From Pasteurellaceae bacterium (GTDB lineage: Bacteria > Pseudomonadota > Gammaproteobacteria > Enterobacterales > Pasteurellaceae), in contig CAAEJV010000003.1 of the NCBI GenBank assembly GCA_900756155.1, forward strand, positions 1 through 64,000: 64,000 bases of DNA, given 5' to 3'. Below are positions 1-8,771 of this stretch, one piece after another. Under the pieces are notes generated by a model, which ran no database searches, had not been told where the DNA came from, and saw nothing but the letters and a program-made list of their open reading frames with translations. The position numbers and the translations under genes are program-made. How positions within the stretch are numbered: the first letter of the stretch is position 1; each line of letters begins with the position of its first letter.

Positions 1-52
1 CGCCGATGGTAGTGTGGGGCTTCCCCATGTGAGAGTAGGACACCGCCAGGTA
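1..52 (+). rRNA. rrf: 5S ribosomal RNA, 3' end only
   Basis: The first 52 bases match the 3' third of gamma-proteobacterial 5S rRNA: the helix around GTGTGGGG / CCCCAT, then GAGAGTAGG, and a closing CCGCCAGG that would pair with the 5' end lying outside the window. The gene is cut by the window edge. The exact 3' end is uncertain by one or two bases. It is followed directly by a terminator, so the window opens at the end of an rRNA operon. Confidence 0.93.
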
Positions 53-61
53 CTGAATGTG

Positions 62-90
62 AACCCCGAGCTGAATGGCTTGGGGTTTTT
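62..90 (+). terminator. rRNA operon terminator
   Basis: AACCCCGAGC (62-71) pairs with GCTTGGGGTT (78-87), with one G-U pair, and runs into a T tract. This is a standard intrinsic terminator about 10 bases after the 5S end. Confidence 0.9.
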
Positions 91-129
91 GTTTATGGAG
101 TTTTATTATATTTGATTTTAATAAATTAA

Positions 130-140
130 AAGTGCGGTCA
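130..140 (+). repeat. Haemophilus uptake signal sequence (USS), representative copy
   Basis: This is an exact AAGTGCGGTCA core. The same word or its complement recurs more than forty times across the window, for example 2926-2936, 3926-3936, 6330-6340, 34932, 50337, 51018, 57557, and as ACCGCACTT near 8448, 14092, 37750, 43005, 56617. It is often paired as inverted copies that act as terminators. The word identifies the genus as Haemophilus in the H. influenzae-type USS group. Confidence 0.95.
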
Positions 141-240
141 AAATCAGAATAGTTTTATTAAAGATGTTTAAATCTTTTAATGAGAAAATATAGGTGGAAT
201 GGTACAATCACCAAAATTTTTTATAGGATAAATAACAAAA

Positions 241-798
241 ATGGCTCGTAAAAAGAAAAGTCGTAAAATTAGCGATATTATGCCAATTCGTAAATCGGAT
301 AAGAAACCTGAAGCACCGAAGCTATCAGGTAAGAAATTAACACGTTATGAATTAGACGCTAAAGCAAGAGAAGATAAGAAAAAACGTAAACATAAAGGTT
401 TAGCATCCGGTTCTCGTCATAGTAACGCTGAACAAAATAAACATAATCAAGTCGTTGAACAAAAAGATCCGCGTATTGGTAGCCGTAAAAAGGTTCCACT
501 GATTGTTGAATTTGTGAATAAGCCTGAGAAAGGGATGACAATTCCAGCCGTCAAAGAACCGAAAAAACTTGCGCCTGAAGTGGAGTTAGAACGTTTAGAA
601 AATAATGAAATTCTAAATGAATTGTTGGATGCTTTAGATGAAGGCAAAACGATTAGTAAAGCTGATCAACAATTTGTGGATGAATGCTTAGATCGTATTG
701 CTCAGTTAATGGAAGAATTAGGTATTCAAGATGAAGAGGAGACAGAGGATGATCTCTATCGAACCTTCGAGAAGATTGATATCAACCAATTCAGATAA
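241..798 (+). CDS. yihI: Der GTPase-activating protein YihI
   Basis: The 185-residue, highly charged protein has a Lys/Arg-rich N-terminal half and an acidic C-terminal half. The segment KDPRIGSRKKVPL near residues 75-86 is the signature of the YihI family. YihI stimulates the GTPase activity of Der (EngA), a 50S ribosome assembly factor, and so acts in the cytoplasm on ribosome maturation. Length is close to the E. coli protein (about 169). ATG at 241 is preceded by a weak AGGATAA. Downstream are a DUF2489 gene (5-base gap) and hemN, an order I recall from Vibrio and Pasteurellaceae. Identification rests on family motifs; function is from E. coli. Confidence 0.9.
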   Translation: MARKKKSRKISDIMPIRKSDKKPEAPKLSGKKLTRYELDAKAREDKKKRKHKGLASGSRHSNAEQNKHNQVVEQKDPRIGSRKKVPLIVEFVNKPEKGMTIPAVKEPKKLAPEVELERLENNEILNELLDALDEGKTISKADQQFVDECLDRIAQLMEELGIQDEEETEDDLYRTFEKIDINQFR

Positions 799-803
799 TT
801 GTC

Positions 804-1247
804 ATGTGGCCGATTATTTTAAGTATTATTGCTTTGGGAATTATTGCTGGCGTATCATTTTATGCTTTCAAATTACTTAGGAAGTTACGCCATCAAAGCA
901 CTCTCATTAAACAGGCTAAGATAGCACGTACAAAACGCCTAAAAGAGAGTATGGTAATTATCGCTAAAGCGATGCAAAATGGAGATTGCAACCATTCAGA
1001 AGGAGTGATTCGTTTATCAATGCTTTTACTCCCTTTGGGACAATCTTTGCAACCATATCAAGCGATGTATGCACTTTATAACATTGTGAAAGAAATGCCT
1101 ACGCATGAAGCTAGAAAAGCCTTATTAAAAAAAGAAAGAATGAAACTCGATCTTGAGCGAGAAAGTGCAGAAGCAAAATTTGAAGAAGAAATTATGTTGG
1201 AGTTACGTCAGTTTTTAAATGACGTAGATAAATTTGGGGAAGCTTAA
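804..1247 (+). CDS. DUF2489 membrane-anchored protein
   Basis: A 147-residue protein with a single N-terminal membrane segment (about residues 3-24) followed by a basic stop-transfer region and a helical cytoplasmic domain. The domain contains CNHSEGVIRLSMLLLPLG, typical of DUF2489 proteins found between yihI and hemN. No function is known. Its stop overlaps the hemN start by one base (TAATG), so the two are translationally coupled. The family assignment is from memory of gene order and sequence style. Confidence 0.78.
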   Translation: MWPIILSIIALGIIAGVSFYAFKLLRKLRHQSTLIKQAKIARTKRLKESMVIIAKAMQNGDCNHSEGVIRLSMLLLPLGQSLQPYQAMYALYNIVKEMPTHEARKALLKKERMKLDLERESAEAKFEEEIMLELRQFLNDVDKFGEA

Positions 1248-2614
1248 TGTCTGAAATTATTTGGGATCTTGCGTTAATTCAAAAATATAACCAATCAGGA
1301 CCTCGTTATACATCTTATCCAACTGCATTAGAATTTAATGAAAGTTACACAAACGAAGATTTTATTGCAGCGGCTAATCGTTATCCGGAAAGACCACTTT
1401 CCCTTTACGTACACATTCCGTTTTGTCACAAACTTTGTTACTTTTGTGGCTGTAATAAGGTAATTACTCGTCATCAACATAAGGCGGATATTTATCTTGA
1501 TTATCTTGAAAAAGAAATCAAAGCGCGTTCAGAATTATTCAAAAATCGTGTTGCGACTCAAGTGCATTGGGGCGGCGGTACACCGACTTATTTGACAGAA
1601 GAGCAATCAGCTCGTTTGATGAAGATGCTTAAAGATCATTTTACGATTGCGGATAATGCAGAAGTTAGTATTGAAATGGACCCACGCGAAATTGAGCTAG
1701 ACATGCTTGATCATTTACGCAATATTGGTTTTAACCGAATTAGCATGGGTGTACAAGATTTCAATAAAGCGGTTCAAAAAGCGGTAAATCGTGAACAAGA
1801 TGAAGAGTTTGTGAATGCGTTACTTGTTCGTGCTCGTGAGTTAGGTTTCCAATCGACTAACCTTGATTTAATTTATGGATTGCCACTTCAAAATGTGGAA
1901 AGCTTTATGTTTACATTACATAAAGTGATTGAATTAAATCCAGATCGTTTGAGTATCTTTAACTATGCCCATTTGCCAAGTCGATTTGCGGGACAAGCAA
2001 AAATTAAAGAAGATCAATTACCGCCACCGGAAACTAAGTTAGAAATCTTACAGAAAACTATCGAAACTTTGGGCAATGCAGGCTATAAGTTTATCGGTAT
2101 GGATCATTTTGCTAAACCTGATGATGAATTAGCGATTGCCCAAGAGAAAGGTGTTCTACATCGAAATTTCCAAGGCTATACCACACAAGAAGAATGTGAT
2201 TTGCTTGGTTTAGGTGTGTCAGCGATTAGTTTATTGGGTGATACATACGCTCAAAACCAAAAAGAATTAAAACATTATTATCATGATGTGGAAAATTCAG
2301 GAATCGCATTACATAAAGGTTTAGCGATGACAGAAGAGGATTGCCTACGCCGTGATGTGATTAAGCAGTTGATTTGTAACTTTAAGCTTGATTTTGCACC
2401 AATTGAAAAACAATATAATATTGATTTCAGAAAGCACTTTGCTGAAGATTTACAGTTATTAAAGCCATTACTTGAAGATGAATTAATTTCTGAAACAGAA
2501 ACAGGTTTACAAGTTTCGCCTAAAGGTCGATTATTAATCCGTAATATTTGCTTATGCTTTGATACCTATTCAAGAGCAGCGGCAAAACGACAACAATTCT
2601 CTCGAATTATTTAG
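1247..2614 (+). CDS. hemN: Oxygen-independent coproporphyrinogen III oxidase
   Basis: A radical-SAM enzyme of 455 residues (E. coli 457) that decarboxylates coproporphyrinogen III to protoporphyrinogen IX without oxygen, in haem synthesis. The 4Fe-4S and SAM site is CHKLCYFCGC with Cys60, Cys64, Cys67 and the extra Cys69 typical of true HemN. It is preceded by YVHIPF and followed by the SAM-binding GGGTPTYL near residue 110. The full C-terminal HemN domain is present, which separates it from the shorter HemW. H. influenzae needs external haem, whereas an organism with hemN and hemE may make its own; this fits H. parainfluenzae but is not proof. Coupled to the upstream gene. Confidence 0.96.
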   Translation: MSEIIWDLALIQKYNQSGPRYTSYPTALEFNESYTNEDFIAAANRYPERPLSLYVHIPFCHKLCYFCGCNKVITRHQHKADIYLDYLEKEIKARSELFKNRVATQVHWGGGTPTYLTEEQSARLMKMLKDHFTIADNAEVSIEMDPREIELDMLDHLRNIGFNRISMGVQDFNKAVQKAVNREQDEEFVNALLVRARELGFQSTNLDLIYGLPLQNVESFMFTLHKVIELNPDRLSIFNYAHLPSRFAGQAKIKEDQLPPPETKLEILQKTIETLGNAGYKFIGMDHFAKPDDELAIAQEKGVLHRNFQGYTTQEECDLLGLGVSAISLLGDTYAQNQKELKHYYHDVENSGIALHKGLAMTEEDCLRRDVIKQLICNFKLDFAPIEKQYNIDFRKHFAEDLQLLKPLLEDELISETETGLQVSPKGRLLIRNICLCFDTYSRAAAKRQQFSRII

Positions 2615-2620
2615 TCATAC

Positions 2621-2654
2621 AAAAACGGTCAAGACTTATATCTTGACCGTTTTT
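2621..2654. terminator. Bidirectional terminator between hemN and lysA
   Basis: A perfect 14-bp inverted repeat, AAAAACGGTCAAGA (2621-2634) and its complement (2641-2654), with a 6-base loop. A runs on one side and T runs on the other serve the two convergent genes. Confidence 0.93.
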
Positions 2655-2662
2655 CTTTTTAT

Positions 2663-3913
2663 TTATTTTGCAATACTTTCTAGTACCCATAATTCACAGA
2701 GACTTTCTCTGCGACGTATTAAATGAGCTTTGTCTCCATCCACTAACACTTCTGCCGTACGTGGACGAGAATTGTAGTTTGAAGACATACTTGCACCATA
2801 AGCTCCAGCAGAGCGTTGAGCAATATAATCACCTTCAGCAATGGCGAGCTCACGCTGTTTACCTAAGAAATCAGAGGTCTCACATACTGGGCCAACAACA
2901 TCATAAATGGCTTTTTCACGCTCTAAAGTGCGGTCAATTTCAATGATGTTCATATAAGCTTCATAGAGTGCTGGGCGAATCATGTCGTTCATGCCGGTAT
3001 CGGTAATCGCGAAGTTGCGGCTTTCATTACTTTTTAGGTATTGAACTTTAGCCACTAAAATCCCCGCATTCGCCGCGATTGCTCGACCAGGTTCTAGAAT
3101 AATTTCGAGATTTTCATAGCCTTTTAATTTATTCAGTAACGCTGCAGCATAATCACTTGGATGTGGCGGTGTTTCATCAGTATAAGTTACGCCTAAACCA
3201 CCGCCGAGATCTAAGTGTTTTAACGTGATGCCATCTTCTTGTAACTGTTCTATTAAACGAATAAGGCGATCAGTTGCATCTAAGAAGGGTTGTAATTCCG
3301 TAAGCTGAGAGCCAATATGACAATCCATACCGGTAATTTTTACATGGGGTAAGGTTGCTGCTAATTTATAGACCTCACGCGCTTCATCTACGCTCACACC
3401 AAATTTATTTTCTTTCAATCCAGTGGAAATGTAAGGGTGTGTATGGGCATCAACATCGGGGTTTACGCGTAAAGAAATAGGGGCTATTTTACCCATTTCG
3501 CCAGCAATTTGGTTGATATGATGTAATTCCGCAACAGATTCCACATTAAAACAACGAATGCCTACTTCTAACGCTCTCATAATTTCGGCACGAGATTTTG
3601 CCACACCAGAAAAGACCACTTTTGATGCCTCTCCGCCAGCTGCTAAGACACGCTCTAATTCGCCCTGTGAAACAATATCAAAGCCTGATCCTAATTTTGC
3701 CATTATATTTAATATACCAATATTGGAGTTGGCTTTTACGGCATAGCAAATTAAGTGTGGATGCTCTCCTAAGGCTGAATCAAAGGCATGCCAATGGCGT
3801 TCAAGTGTGGCACGAGAATAAATATAAAGCGGTGTGCCGAATTCTTCAGCGAGTTGTTTGACGGGCAAATCTTCAACATAAAGTTGCTCGTTTTTATATT
3901 GGAAAAAATCCAT
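2663..3913 (-). CDS. lysA: Diaminopimelate decarboxylase
   Basis: A 416-residue PLP enzyme of fold type III that makes L-lysine from meso-diaminopimelate. The PLP lysine is Lys60 in CYAVKANSN. Also visible are HIGSQ, the phosphate-binding GGGLGVTY, EPGRAIAAN and the active-site CETSD near the C-terminus. ATG at 3913 is preceded by GGATTCC. It lies 26 bases after the small lipoprotein gene lptM, probably as one operon, and converges on hemN. Confidence 0.97.
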   Translation of the reverse strand: MDFFQYKNEQLYVEDLPVKQLAEEFGTPLYIYSRATLERHWHAFDSALGEHPHLICYAVKANSNIGILNIMAKLGSGFDIVSQGELERVLAAGGEASKVVFSGVAKSRAEIMRALEVGIRCFNVESVAELHHINQIAGEMGKIAPISLRVNPDVDAHTHPYISTGLKENKFGVSVDEAREVYKLAATLPHVKITGMDCHIGSQLTELQPFLDATDRLIRLIEQLQEDGITLKHLDLGGGLGVTYTDETPPHPSDYAAALLNKLKGYENLEIILEPGRAIAANAGILVAKVQYLKSNESRNFAITDTGMNDMIRPALYEAYMNIIEIDRTLEREKAIYDVVGPVCETSDFLGKQRELAIAEGDYIAQRSAGAYGASMSSNYNSRPRTAEVLVDGDKAHLIRRRESLCELWVLESIAK

Positions 3914-3939
3914 GAGGAATCCTTTAAGTGCGGTCAGTT

Positions 3940-4065
3940 TTATTGTGTTTTTTGCGTGCTTTGCGGCTGTTCTTTTTCAGGAAAATATAATGGTCCTTTT
4001 ACACCGCAACCTGTAGCCAAAGTGCAGAATGCACCTAATAACAAAATAGAAAGTAATTTTTTCAT
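3940..4065 (-). CDS. lptM: LPS translocon maturation chaperone LptM (YifL), tiny lipoprotein
   Basis: A 41-residue reading frame starts at ATG 4065 and ends with TAA 3940-3942. It has a signal peptide MKKLLSILLLGAFC, a lipobox LATGC with Cys20 as lipidation site, then GVKGPLYFP, the conserved core of YifL/LptM. In E. coli this lipoprotein helps LptD disulfide maturation in the outer-membrane LPS translocon. It is divergent from cyaY, as in E. coli, and followed by lysA. It falls below common length cut-offs and is easily missed. The stop is followed at once by a USS. Function is transferred from E. coli. Confidence 0.92.
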   Translation of the reverse strand: MKKLLSILLLGAFCTLATGCGVKGPLYFPEKEQPQSTQKTQ

Positions 4066-4160
4066 TTTTCAATCTCTCTAATAAGTAAAATCTGCCTTTG
4101 CCAACGAGGCGAAAGGCTTTATAATTCACGGCATTCTATCAGATTTAATCGGAAAATTTT

Positions 4161-4466
4161 ATGAATGTTGCAGAATTTCACCAAAATATTGAACAAGTTT
4201 GGCAAAAAATTGAAGAAGCGTTAGAGAATCAAGATTGCGATGTGGATTGCGAAACGCAAGGTTCGGTATTCACGATCACATTTGATGACCGCTCACAAAT
4301 TGTTATCAATAAACAAGAACCCCTTCTTGAGCTTTGGCTTGCGAGCCGCTTGGGTGGATTTCATTTTGCCTATAAAAACAATGATTGGGTGGCAAATGAT
4401 GGCAAACGTTTTTGGGATTGTTTAACCGAGGCGGTTGCCGCTCACGGAGAAACGGTAACATTCTAA
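4161..4466 (+). CDS. cyaY: Iron-sulfur cluster assembly protein CyaY (bacterial frataxin)
   Basis: A 101-residue frataxin homologue. The acidic first helix (Glu/Asp-rich, residues 1-28) provides the iron-binding ridge. The beta-sheet carries QIVINKQEPLLELWLAS and WDCLTEAV as in E. coli CyaY (106 residues). It modulates IscS and iron delivery for Fe-S assembly in the cytoplasm. Divergent from lptM; its stop overlaps the recQ start (TAATG). Confidence 0.95.
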   Translation: MNVAEFHQNIEQVWQKIEEALENQDCDVDCETQGSVFTITFDDRSQIVINKQEPLLELWLASRLGGFHFAYKNNDWVANDGKRFWDCLTEAVAAHGETVTF

Positions 4467-6331
4467 TGACTGAACTCGCGGAACATGCCCCGCAAAAAAC
4501 AGACTTAAAAACGACCGCACTTCATACGTTGCGGTCTGTTTTTGGTTACCAATCTTTCCGCAAAGGGCAGGAAGAAGTGATTCATGCTGCGTTAAGCGGT
4601 CAGGATGCTTTAGTGGTGATGGCCACCGGAAATGGCAAATCCCTGTGTTATCAAATTCCAGCACTTTGTTTTCCTGGTCTCACATTAGTGATTTCGCCTT
4701 TGATTTCTTTAATGAAAGATCAGGTGGATCAACTCCAAGCAAACGGCATTGAAGCCGATTTTCTAAACTCTAGTCAGACGCCAGAACAACAACAGCAAGT
4801 TGAAAATAAGCTGATTTCAGGTCAATTAAAATTATTATATGTTTCGCCTGAAAAAGTGATGACAAACAGCTTTTTTCAGCTGATTTCTTATGCTCAAATT
4901 TCCTTTATCGCCATTGATGAAGCACACTGTATTTCGCAATGGGGGCATGATTTTCGTCCTGAATATACCCAACTTGGTGGCTTAAAAGCGGCGTTTCCAA
5001 ATGCGCCAATTATGGCATTAACGGCAACAGCGGATTACGCGACGAGACAGGATATTCTCACTCATCTTAAATTAGATAATCCTCACAAATACATTGGTAG
5101 TTTTGACCGTCCGAATATTCGTTATACGTTGGAAGAAAAGTTTAAGCCGATGGAGCAGCTTACACGTTTTGTTTTAGCTCAAAAAGGAAAAAGCGGCATT
5201 GTGTATTGCAATAGTCGTTCGAAGGTGGAACGTATAGCAGAAACTTTGCGAAATAAAGGCGTGTCGGCTGCGGCGTATCATGCGGGAATGGAAACTGCAC
5301 TACGCGAACGCGTTCAGCAAGATTTCCAACGAGACAATGTTCAAATTGTAGTTGCGACGATTGCGTTTGGCATGGGCATTAATAAATCTAATGTGCGTTT
5401 TGTCGCCCATTTTGATTTGCCGAGAAGCATTGAATCATATTACCAAGAGACCGGTCGTGCGGGGCGAGATGATTTACCTGCGGAAGCGGTACTTTTCTAC
5501 GAACCGGCTGATTATGCTTGGTTACAGAAAATTCTGCTTGAAAAGCCAGAGACGCCACAACGTCAAATTGAGCAACATAAATTGGAAGCCATTGGTGAAT
5601 TTGCAGAAAGTCAAACTTGCCGCCGTTTAGTGTTACTCAATTATTTTGGTGAATACCGTCAGACCCCTTGTCAAAACTGCGATATTTGTCTTGACCCGCC
5701 GAAGAAATATGATGGCTTAATTGATGCGCAAAAAGTGATGTCGACGATTTATCGTGTGGGTCAATGTTTCGGTGTGCAATATGTGATTGCGGTATTGCGA
5801 GGGATGCATAATCAAAAAATTGTAGAACGCCAACATGATAAGTTAAGTGTTTATGGCATTGGTAAAGATAAAAGCAAAGAACATTGGCAATCTGTCATTC
5901 GCCAACTGATTCATCTTGGTTTTATTCAACAAGTGCTTGGTGAGTTTAATAGTGCAACGCTTCAGCTCACAGAAAGTGCTCGCCCTGTTTTAAAAGGCGA
6001 AGTGCTGCTTGAATTAGCGATGCCGCGCATTTCATCCATTAATAAAATTGTGCATACGTCTCATAAAAATACGGTAGTAAATTACGATAAAGATCTGTTT
6101 GCTCGTTTGCGTTTCTTAAGGAAGCAACTTGCGGATAAAGAAAATATTCCACCGTATATTGTCTTTAACGATGCGACGTTGCAGGAAATGGCGCAATATA
6201 TGCCTACAAGTAATATTGAAATGTTACAAATTAATGGGGTGGGCGCGATCAAATTAGAACGCTTTGGGCAGCCGTTTATGGCATTGATTCGAGAGCACAA
6301 AGCGATTTTAGAAAAGGCTGAAAAAGAATAA
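4466..6331 (+). CDS. recQ: ATP-dependent DNA helicase RecQ
   Basis: A 3'-5' helicase of 621 residues acting in recombination and repair. Start ATG 4466 overlaps the cyaY stop and gives a normal N-terminus; an earlier in-frame ATG at 4412 would run through cyaY and is rejected. Visible are the RecQ helicase core with Walker A TGNGKS (E. coli has TGGGKS), DEAH box DEAHCISQWGHDFRPEY, motif VI QETGRAGRD, the zinc-binding cysteines in CRRLVLLNY and CQNCDICLDPP, the winged-helix region, and a C-terminal HRDC domain. The Asn in Walker A is a mild variation. Confidence 0.96.
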   Translation: MTELAEHAPQKTDLKTTALHTLRSVFGYQSFRKGQEEVIHAALSGQDALVVMATGNGKSLCYQIPALCFPGLTLVISPLISLMKDQVDQLQANGIEADFLNSSQTPEQQQQVENKLISGQLKLLYVSPEKVMTNSFFQLISYAQISFIAIDEAHCISQWGHDFRPEYTQLGGLKAAFPNAPIMALTATADYATRQDILTHLKLDNPHKYIGSFDRPNIRYTLEEKFKPMEQLTRFVLAQKGKSGIVYCNSRSKVERIAETLRNKGVSAAAYHAGMETALRERVQQDFQRDNVQIVVATIAFGMGINKSNVRFVAHFDLPRSIESYYQETGRAGRDDLPAEAVLFYEPADYAWLQKILLEKPETPQRQIEQHKLEAIGEFAESQTCRRLVLLNYFGEYRQTPCQNCDICLDPPKKYDGLIDAQKVMSTIYRVGQCFGVQYVIAVLRGMHNQKIVERQHDKLSVYGIGKDKSKEHWQSVIRQLIHLGFIQQVLGEFNSATLQLTESARPVLKGEVLLELAMPRISSINKIVHTSHKNTVVNYDKDLFARLRFLRKQLADKENIPPYIVFNDATLQEMAQYMPTSNIEMLQINGVGAIKLERFGQPFMALIREHKAILEKAEKE

Positions 6332-6368
6332 GTGCGGTCAAAAAACAAAGAATTTTTCGACCGTACTT
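6330..6368. terminator. Inverted USS pair as bidirectional terminator (recQ / yjjI)
   Basis: AAGTGCGGTC (6330-6339) with following A's pairs with T's plus GACCGTACTT (6359-6368), one mismatch. It sits between the convergent ends of recQ and yjjI. Confidence 0.8.
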
Positions 6369-6373
6369 TTTTT

Positions 6374-7915
6374 CTAGCTTGCACTTACATCTTGTTCATC
6401 GCGTAATTGACGATCAAACACCTGGGCACAATCATCGGTGCCCGAACCATACCAAGTAGTATCACGTAATGCTACTTCACCTTTGCGATATTTTTCCACT
6501 TCGCTTTTCTTCACTAAATAACCCGTTACACGAATTAAGTCGGTGTTTTTAAGGTAAGTGGTGATATAGCGGTAACCTTGTGCAAATGAACCATCGATAA
6601 TATCAACGACGGCATCTAAATGATCTACATAGGTTTGGTCAAAGGCAAACAAATCTCCCGTACCTGATGGGAAGTACTTATGGAATGGCGCTGATTGTTT
6701 TAAATGAGCTAATAATGTTGGTTCTTCACCCACACGAATACGATGCGCAGGCGCATTACGTTTATCTTCTTCATGATTGCTTGCACCCACTTGCGCATGT
6801 AATAAATAACGGTTGCCCGTGCGTTCAGCATACACGCCTTCATGGTTATCCGTGACTTCTTTCAATTTATCCATAATTAAAGTTGCAATTTCATCACCGC
6901 GTTGGCTTTTACCAAAGGTTTCATTTAATCCTTCTTGTTGCAATAAATGATTTGCTGCATCTGCAAGCCCTACAATAGCAAACATCCCTGTAAAATTAGT
7001 GCGTTTGATAAACCCTTCTTTTTCGAGGAATGAGGTATTAAAGAAGTTACTTTCTTCCACGACAAATTTATGGCGTTTATCCATAGTAGAGAGCGCACAT
7101 TTTGCTACTCGAGGTAAAAGTTCATTGACCATTTCATCCACAGTTTTACAGGCGCGCGCGATAGTCCCTAAGCGCAAGCGAGTGAGAGTATAAGCCCCAC
7201 CACATTCAGGCAGTGCGTTATAGCAGCTTGCAATACCATATTGTTCGCCTAAGTCTGAAATGTAGTAAGCATCGTTAGCAAAAGACGGTTTAGAAACCAA
7301 TAAGCAGGCTTTTGCTGCTAATTCTGCAAATTCACGACTTGTTTTACTCTTATCGTAACGAATGGTCATATTGGGTGTTGGCGCTTCCAACTCAATCACC
7401 GCTTTTAAAATCAAACGCCCTGCTTTGGTGTCATAAGGCCCAATATTGGCATGACAGAATGAATCTGGCACGGTTTTATCTACATGATTTAAGAAACGTT
7501 TAATTTTGATGTAGTCTTGTTCTTCATCGGTAATAAACGGGTCAAGTAGCATGTCTAAGCGCCCAATGTAAACCGGGAATGTGGTAATTGATGGCACGTG
7601 GGAATATAAAATCAATAAGCCATCTAATGCTTCATCAAGATCTTTTGGCGGTGGTAATTCAAGGAATTCACAGCCTTTTTTAATATACACATTGTAATCT
7701 GGCAAAATATAACGTGGGCGATAAATCGCATAGCCTTCATTTAAATCACAGATCATTTGATTTTGAAGGAATTGCCATTCTTCATCCGTATAGCCTAATA
7801 ATTCACGAGGATCAAATAATCGCTCGGCGATATTACCTAAACACATGAGTTTTTGTTGATAGGTGAGTGTATTGGATTTTACGGTATCCAAAATATCTTG
7901 AAGAGATGCAAGCAT
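6374..7915 (-). CDS. yjjI: YjjI family glycyl-radical enzyme (substrate unknown)
   Basis: A 513-residue protein matching the E. coli YjjI family (516 residues). The C-terminal RVTGYL is the glycyl-radical motif, with the radical glycine at about residue 465. A Cys in ALPECGGA is a candidate active-site thiyl residue (inference). Glycyl-radical enzymes work anaerobically and need a radical-SAM activase, usually encoded beside yjjI as yjjW. None is adjacent here, and the only radical-SAM gene seen in the window is hemN. A perfect CRP dyad lies about 70-85 bases upstream. Reaction not known. Confidence 0.88.
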   Translation of the reverse strand: MLASLQDILDTVKSNTLTYQQKLMCLGNIAERLFDPRELLGYTDEEWQFLQNQMICDLNEGYAIYRPRYILPDYNVYIKKGCEFLELPPPKDLDEALDGLLILYSHVPSITTFPVYIGRLDMLLDPFITDEEQDYIKIKRFLNHVDKTVPDSFCHANIGPYDTKAGRLILKAVIELEAPTPNMTIRYDKSKTSREFAELAAKACLLVSKPSFANDAYYISDLGEQYGIASCYNALPECGGAYTLTRLRLGTIARACKTVDEMVNELLPRVAKCALSTMDKRHKFVVEESNFFNTSFLEKEGFIKRTNFTGMFAIVGLADAANHLLQQEGLNETFGKSQRGDEIATLIMDKLKEVTDNHEGVYAERTGNRYLLHAQVGASNHEEDKRNAPAHRIRVGEEPTLLAHLKQSAPFHKYFPSGTGDLFAFDQTYVDHLDAVVDIIDGSFAQGYRYITTYLKNTDLIRVTGYLVKKSEVEKYRKGEVALRDTTWYGSGTDDCAQVFDRQLRDEQDVSAS

Positions 7916-7982
7916 AATAATGTCCTGATTAAAAAGGGTAGCTTATTTTAAGTCAGCGAATGAGTGATGACAATTTTGACAA

Positions 7983-7998
7983 TGTGATCTGCATCACA
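7983..7998. promoter_or_regulatory. Perfect CRP-binding site
   Basis: TGTGA-TCTGCA-TCACA is a perfect match to the CRP consensus TGTGA-N6-TCACA, flanked by A/T. It lies between divergent yjjI (ATG 7915) and the YczE-like gene (ATG 8106), at a distance suitable for activating yjjI. cAMP-CRP control is inference. Confidence 0.85.
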
Positions 7999-8105
7999 TT
8001 TATGATATTTATCAGTCAATTCGGTTATATCATATGACGTTAAAATGTTTGGGTTTTATTTTGTTTACCATTATGATGTCGGCGTTAAACATAAACAGGA
8101 ATAAT

Positions 8106-8771
8106 ATGAAAAAAGCACGGGTGATTCCTTACACCAGTTGGGCAGCCAAATCTTTATGGTCAGTCGAAGGTAAAACGATGCTGATGCTCTTATTTGCATT
8201 GGCAATACTGGGTATTGGAGATGGCTTGATTGTGCTCGCTAATTTGGGTTCTTCACCTTGGACCGTGCTTTCTCAAGGTGTGGCATTACAAGCTAAGGTG
8301 AGTATCGGTTGGTCATCATTTTGGATTAGCTGTTTGGTGATGTTAGCCTGGATTCCCCTCAAATTAAGGCTTGGGCTTGGCACTATTCTGAATATTATTG
8401 TGATTGCCTTTTTTCTTGGTTTAACCACGAAAATTGTGCCAGAACCAACCGCACTTTTTAGCCGAATTTTATTCGGTGGAATTGGGCTTTTACTTTATGG
8501 ATTAGGGACGGCATTGTATTTAACTTGTCATCAGGGGGCAGGCCCACGGGATGGTTTAATGGTGGGACTTTGTCAACGACTTCATTTAAAAGTGGGGATT
8601 GTGAGAACAAGCCTTGAAGTGTCAGTTTGTGTGTTAGGTTATATTCTCGGCGGCACAGTTGGAATTGGTACTGTTGTTTTTGCCGCCGCAATAGGTTGGA
8701 TTGTGCAGTTATGCTTAAACTTAATTGCTCGCTTGCCACATCTTCCGCACGAAGGGGACAATCTCCACTAA
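8106..8771 (+). CDS. YczE/YyaS/YitT family integral membrane protein
   Basis: The protein has 221 residues from ATG 8106, chosen because AGGA stands 6-7 bases before it; an upstream in-frame ATG at 8034 lacks a ribosome site and would add 24 residues. It has about five to six membrane segments and the family motifs NLGSSPWTVLSQG and GAGPRDGLMVGL. The function of this family is unknown; small-molecule transport is often guessed. The last 51 bases overlap the end of the convergent glycosyltransferase gene. Confidence 0.82.
   Translation: MKKARVIPYTSWAAKSLWSVEGKTMLMLLFALAILGIGDGLIVLANLGSSPWTVLSQGVALQAKVSIGWSSFWISCLVMLAWIPLKLRLGLGTILNIIVIAFFLGLTTKIVPEPTALFSRILFGGIGLLLYGLGTALYLTCHQGAGPRDGLMVGLCQRLHLKVGIVRTSLEVSVCVLGYILGGTVGIGTVVFAAAIGWIVQLCLNLIARLPHLPHEGDNLH

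Noticed and set aside
4412..4465. Longer recQ start inside cyaY
   Set aside because: It lies in another frame of cyaY, and the TAATG start at 4466 gives the usual RecQ N-terminus.
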